From an uncultured bacterium (lineage in GTDB: Bacteria; Patescibacteriota; Minisyncoccia; Moranbacterales; GWC2-37-73): a DNA stretch of 30,379 nucleotides. The stretch's first letter is position 1. Every line of letters starts with the position of its first letter. The notes beneath the pieces are model-generated. The model was not told the origin of the DNA and did no database searches. It was given only the letters and a program-made list of their open reading frames with translations. This document shows, piece by piece, positions 29,234-30,379 of the stretch. Position numbers and translations under genes: made by a program. The stretch lies in the NCBI GenBank assembly GCA_903866285.1, contig CAIPMZ010000117.1, forward strand, positions 1 through 30,379. The letters run 5' to 3'.

Positions 29234-30103
29234 CTATTTTGACAAGCGTCTGACTGGTTTGAAGGATTTGCGGTGAATCGGGCATGGACCGTGAGCTACA
29301 AGGGCCTCCATATGAACCTTCGTGCCATATCCCATATGCTTTTCCATGCCGTATTGTGGATACAAAATTGCAAACTCCTTCATCATTCTATCCCTGGTCA
29401 CTTTTGCCACAATCGAAGCCGCCGAAATTGATTTGACCAACTTGTCCCCTCCAATTACGGCATATTGCTCCATAGAAAGATTTGGGATAATTTTGTTTCC
29501 ATCGACGAGAACGATATATCGTGGAGCATGGAACATGGAGCATGGAACATTATTCATATCTTTGCTGTCATCGCGAGTATTTCTGTACTCAGAAATGCGT
29601 GGCGATTCAGATTCTAGCATTTCATTTATATTTGAATTTTGATTATTGTTAATTGTTTGGTTTTTGTCTCTTGTATCTTGTTCTTTGCTTTCCGCAGCTT
29701 TTGCCTTGTTTTCTGAATCTTGTTCCATGCTCCATGTTCCATGTTCCATGTTCCTCTTGAGTTCCTGTATTGCTTTTTTCATTGCCAAAAAACTTGCTTC
29801 GAGAATATTAATGCGGTCAATTGTTTCGTGGTCGCAAAGTCCAATACCAACATAGAAATGTTCATTGATGAAATCAAAAACGGCCTCGCGCTGCTTTTCG
29901 GAAAGTTTTTTCGAATCACGAATCAAATCCCATTTTTTGTGCTCCTCGGAGCTCAGCTCCGGAAATTCACTGCCTCGATACATCGCCGCACACGCCACCA
30001 CCGGTCCACAAAGTGGCCCGCGACCGACTTCGTCCGTCCCGATAATATGCGTGAAGCCCTGGCTGGCAAAATCTTTTTCCAAAATAAAGGTTGAAGTTTC
30101 CAT
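29234..30103 (-). CDS. rnhB: Ribonuclease HII with a large repeat-derived insert
   Basis: The enzyme removes RNA from RNA/DNA hybrids and misincorporated ribonucleotides. The catalytic acids are present: D24 and E25 in GTDEVGRGP, D201 in IVLVDGNKI, and D238 in AKVTRDRMM. RDSKKLSEKQRE is the family motif. At 289 residues it is about 80 longer than usual because of a polar insert (about 117-194) between LAMKKAIQELK and RYIVLVDG. That segment is written by nested repeats and is rich in N, E, D and S. The ends of the insert read MEHGTWSMEQ and CSMFHAP. The position is a surface loop in known structures, so the enzyme may still work. A -10-like TATACT nine bases upstream suggests a leaderless mRNA. 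Confidence 0.93.
   Translation of the reverse strand: METSTFILEKDFASQGFTHIIGTDEVGRGPLCGPVVACAAMYRGSEFPELSSEEHKKWDLIRDSKKLSEKQREAVFDFINEHFYVGIGLCDHETIDRINILEASFLAMKKAIQELKRNMEHGTWSMEQDSENKAKAAESKEQDTRDKNQTINNNQNSNINEMLESESPRISEYRNTRDDSKDMNNVPCSMFHAPRYIVLVDGNKIIPNLSMEQYAVIGGDKLVKSISAASIVAKVTRDRMMKEFAILYPQYGMEKHMGYGTKVHMEALVAHGPCPIHRKSFKPVRRLSK
29523..29754. repeat. Nested inverted repeats inside rnhB
   Basis: The outer arms at 29523-29549 and 29721-29747 (GGAGCATGGAACATGG words) pair over 27 bases with one mismatch. Between them lie a family B hairpin (29566-29609), a TTTGAATTTTGATT stretch and TCTTGTATCTTG words. The whole block is open in the rnhB frame. Confidence 0.9.
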
Positions 30104-30111
30104 ATGAAATC

Positions 30112-30140
30112 AGTATACTGTATTTTGTAGAATGTATAAA
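30112..30140 (-). promoter_or_regulatory. Candidate promoter of rnhB
   Basis: On the minus strand, TTTATA (30135-30140), 17 bases, TATACT (30112-30117). The -10 is 8 bases before the ATG at 30103, which implies a leaderless start. Confidence 0.4.
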
Positions 30141-30256
30141 GTATAACTTTAAAAAAGCACCAAAAAAAATATTCAGCCGCAAATTTTGAAAATAACATTG
30201 GCTTATTTTAGGCATTTTTTGGCATTTTTGGGTGCGAAACGTGTCAAATCATTTAA

Positions 30257-30379
30257 CTATGACACCGAAACTGCATTTTCCAGCACATTTGAAAATGACG
30301 CTAAAGAAGGGCTTAATTGTTTAGTTAAATCAACATTCTCTAGACCTTTTTTCTTTTGATAAATTTTGAAAAGATTATC
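30257..30379 (-). CDS. C-terminal end of an unknown protein (partial)
   Basis: A minus-strand frame is open from the right edge to TAG at 30257-30259 and gives about 40 residues (FKIYQKKKGLENVDLTKQL, then SPSLASFSNVLENAV). The composition looks coding and the strand agrees with rnhB, but the fragment is too short to identify. Confidence 0.35.
   Translation of the reverse strand, partial: DNLFKIYQKKKGLENVDLTKQLSPSLASFSNVLENAVSVS

Overview
This 30.4 kb window (AT-rich, compact, one copy of each housekeeping gene) looks like a Patescibacteria/CPR chromosome, probably from the Parcubacteria group. The basis is the gene content and style: short versions of core genes (rpmF, nusB, rnc, rnhB, mreB, murA, murD, ftsQ, holB), few Shine-Dalgarno sites, several promoter/start spacings that imply leaderless mRNAs, GT-C membrane glycosyltransferases, and many short AT-rich intergenic repeats. 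The lineage is an inference from content; there is no rRNA or marker alignment to confirm it.

Layout. 81-1500 (-): two unknown proteins in an operon, one of them a membrane protein. 2104-5835 (+): two GT39-type membrane glycosyltransferases, ending at a strong bidirectional terminator. 5888-8260 (-): a single-chain restriction-modification enzyme. 8344-10333 (-): ftsQ and holB. 10640-12660 (-): a GT4 glycosyltransferase and a tyrosine recombinase. 12757-15744 (+): an integron-like array of small genes, each lying between its own inverted repeat, that diverges from the recombinase gene. The first unit carries a cobalt/nickel ECF substrate component pair (CbiM plus a PDGLE protein). 15874-19465 (+): an accessory island with an APH-fold kinase, a HAD remnant, a Fic protein, a Nudix hydrolase and an MNT/HEPN toxin-antitoxin pair. 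19468-30103 (-): the core returns, with a frameshifted GT4 gene, mreB, murA, murD, a D-aminoacylase-like amidohydrolase, rnc, nusB, rpmF and rnhB. A partial gene enters from the right edge.

Two themes stand out. First, 12.7-15.7 kb has the topology of an integron (recombinase gene divergent from a same-strand run of promoter-poor small ORFs separated by attC-like hairpins), but the recombinase is Xer-like and lacks the extra IntI segment. The inverted repeats alternate so that every gene has a private pair of arms. Second, dispersed repeats have entered protein-coding genes in frame. A 110 bp element is about 94% identical in two otherwise divergent GT4 genes, at the same structural linker and in the same frame. 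A perfect 48 bp palindrome adds 16 codons to one of them. RNase HII carries an insert of about 78 residues built from an inverted repeat plus a second hairpin element that also occurs between genes at 10.5 kb. This resembles the palindromic elements known inside Rickettsia genes.

How the genes work together: murA, murD, mreB and ftsQ make and shape the cell wall and divide the cell. The GT39 and GT4 enzymes probably build surface glycans. rnc, nusB, rpmF, rnhB and holB serve RNA processing, the ribosome and replication. The restriction enzyme, HEPN/MNT pair, Fic protein and cassette array form the accessory, defence-like part.
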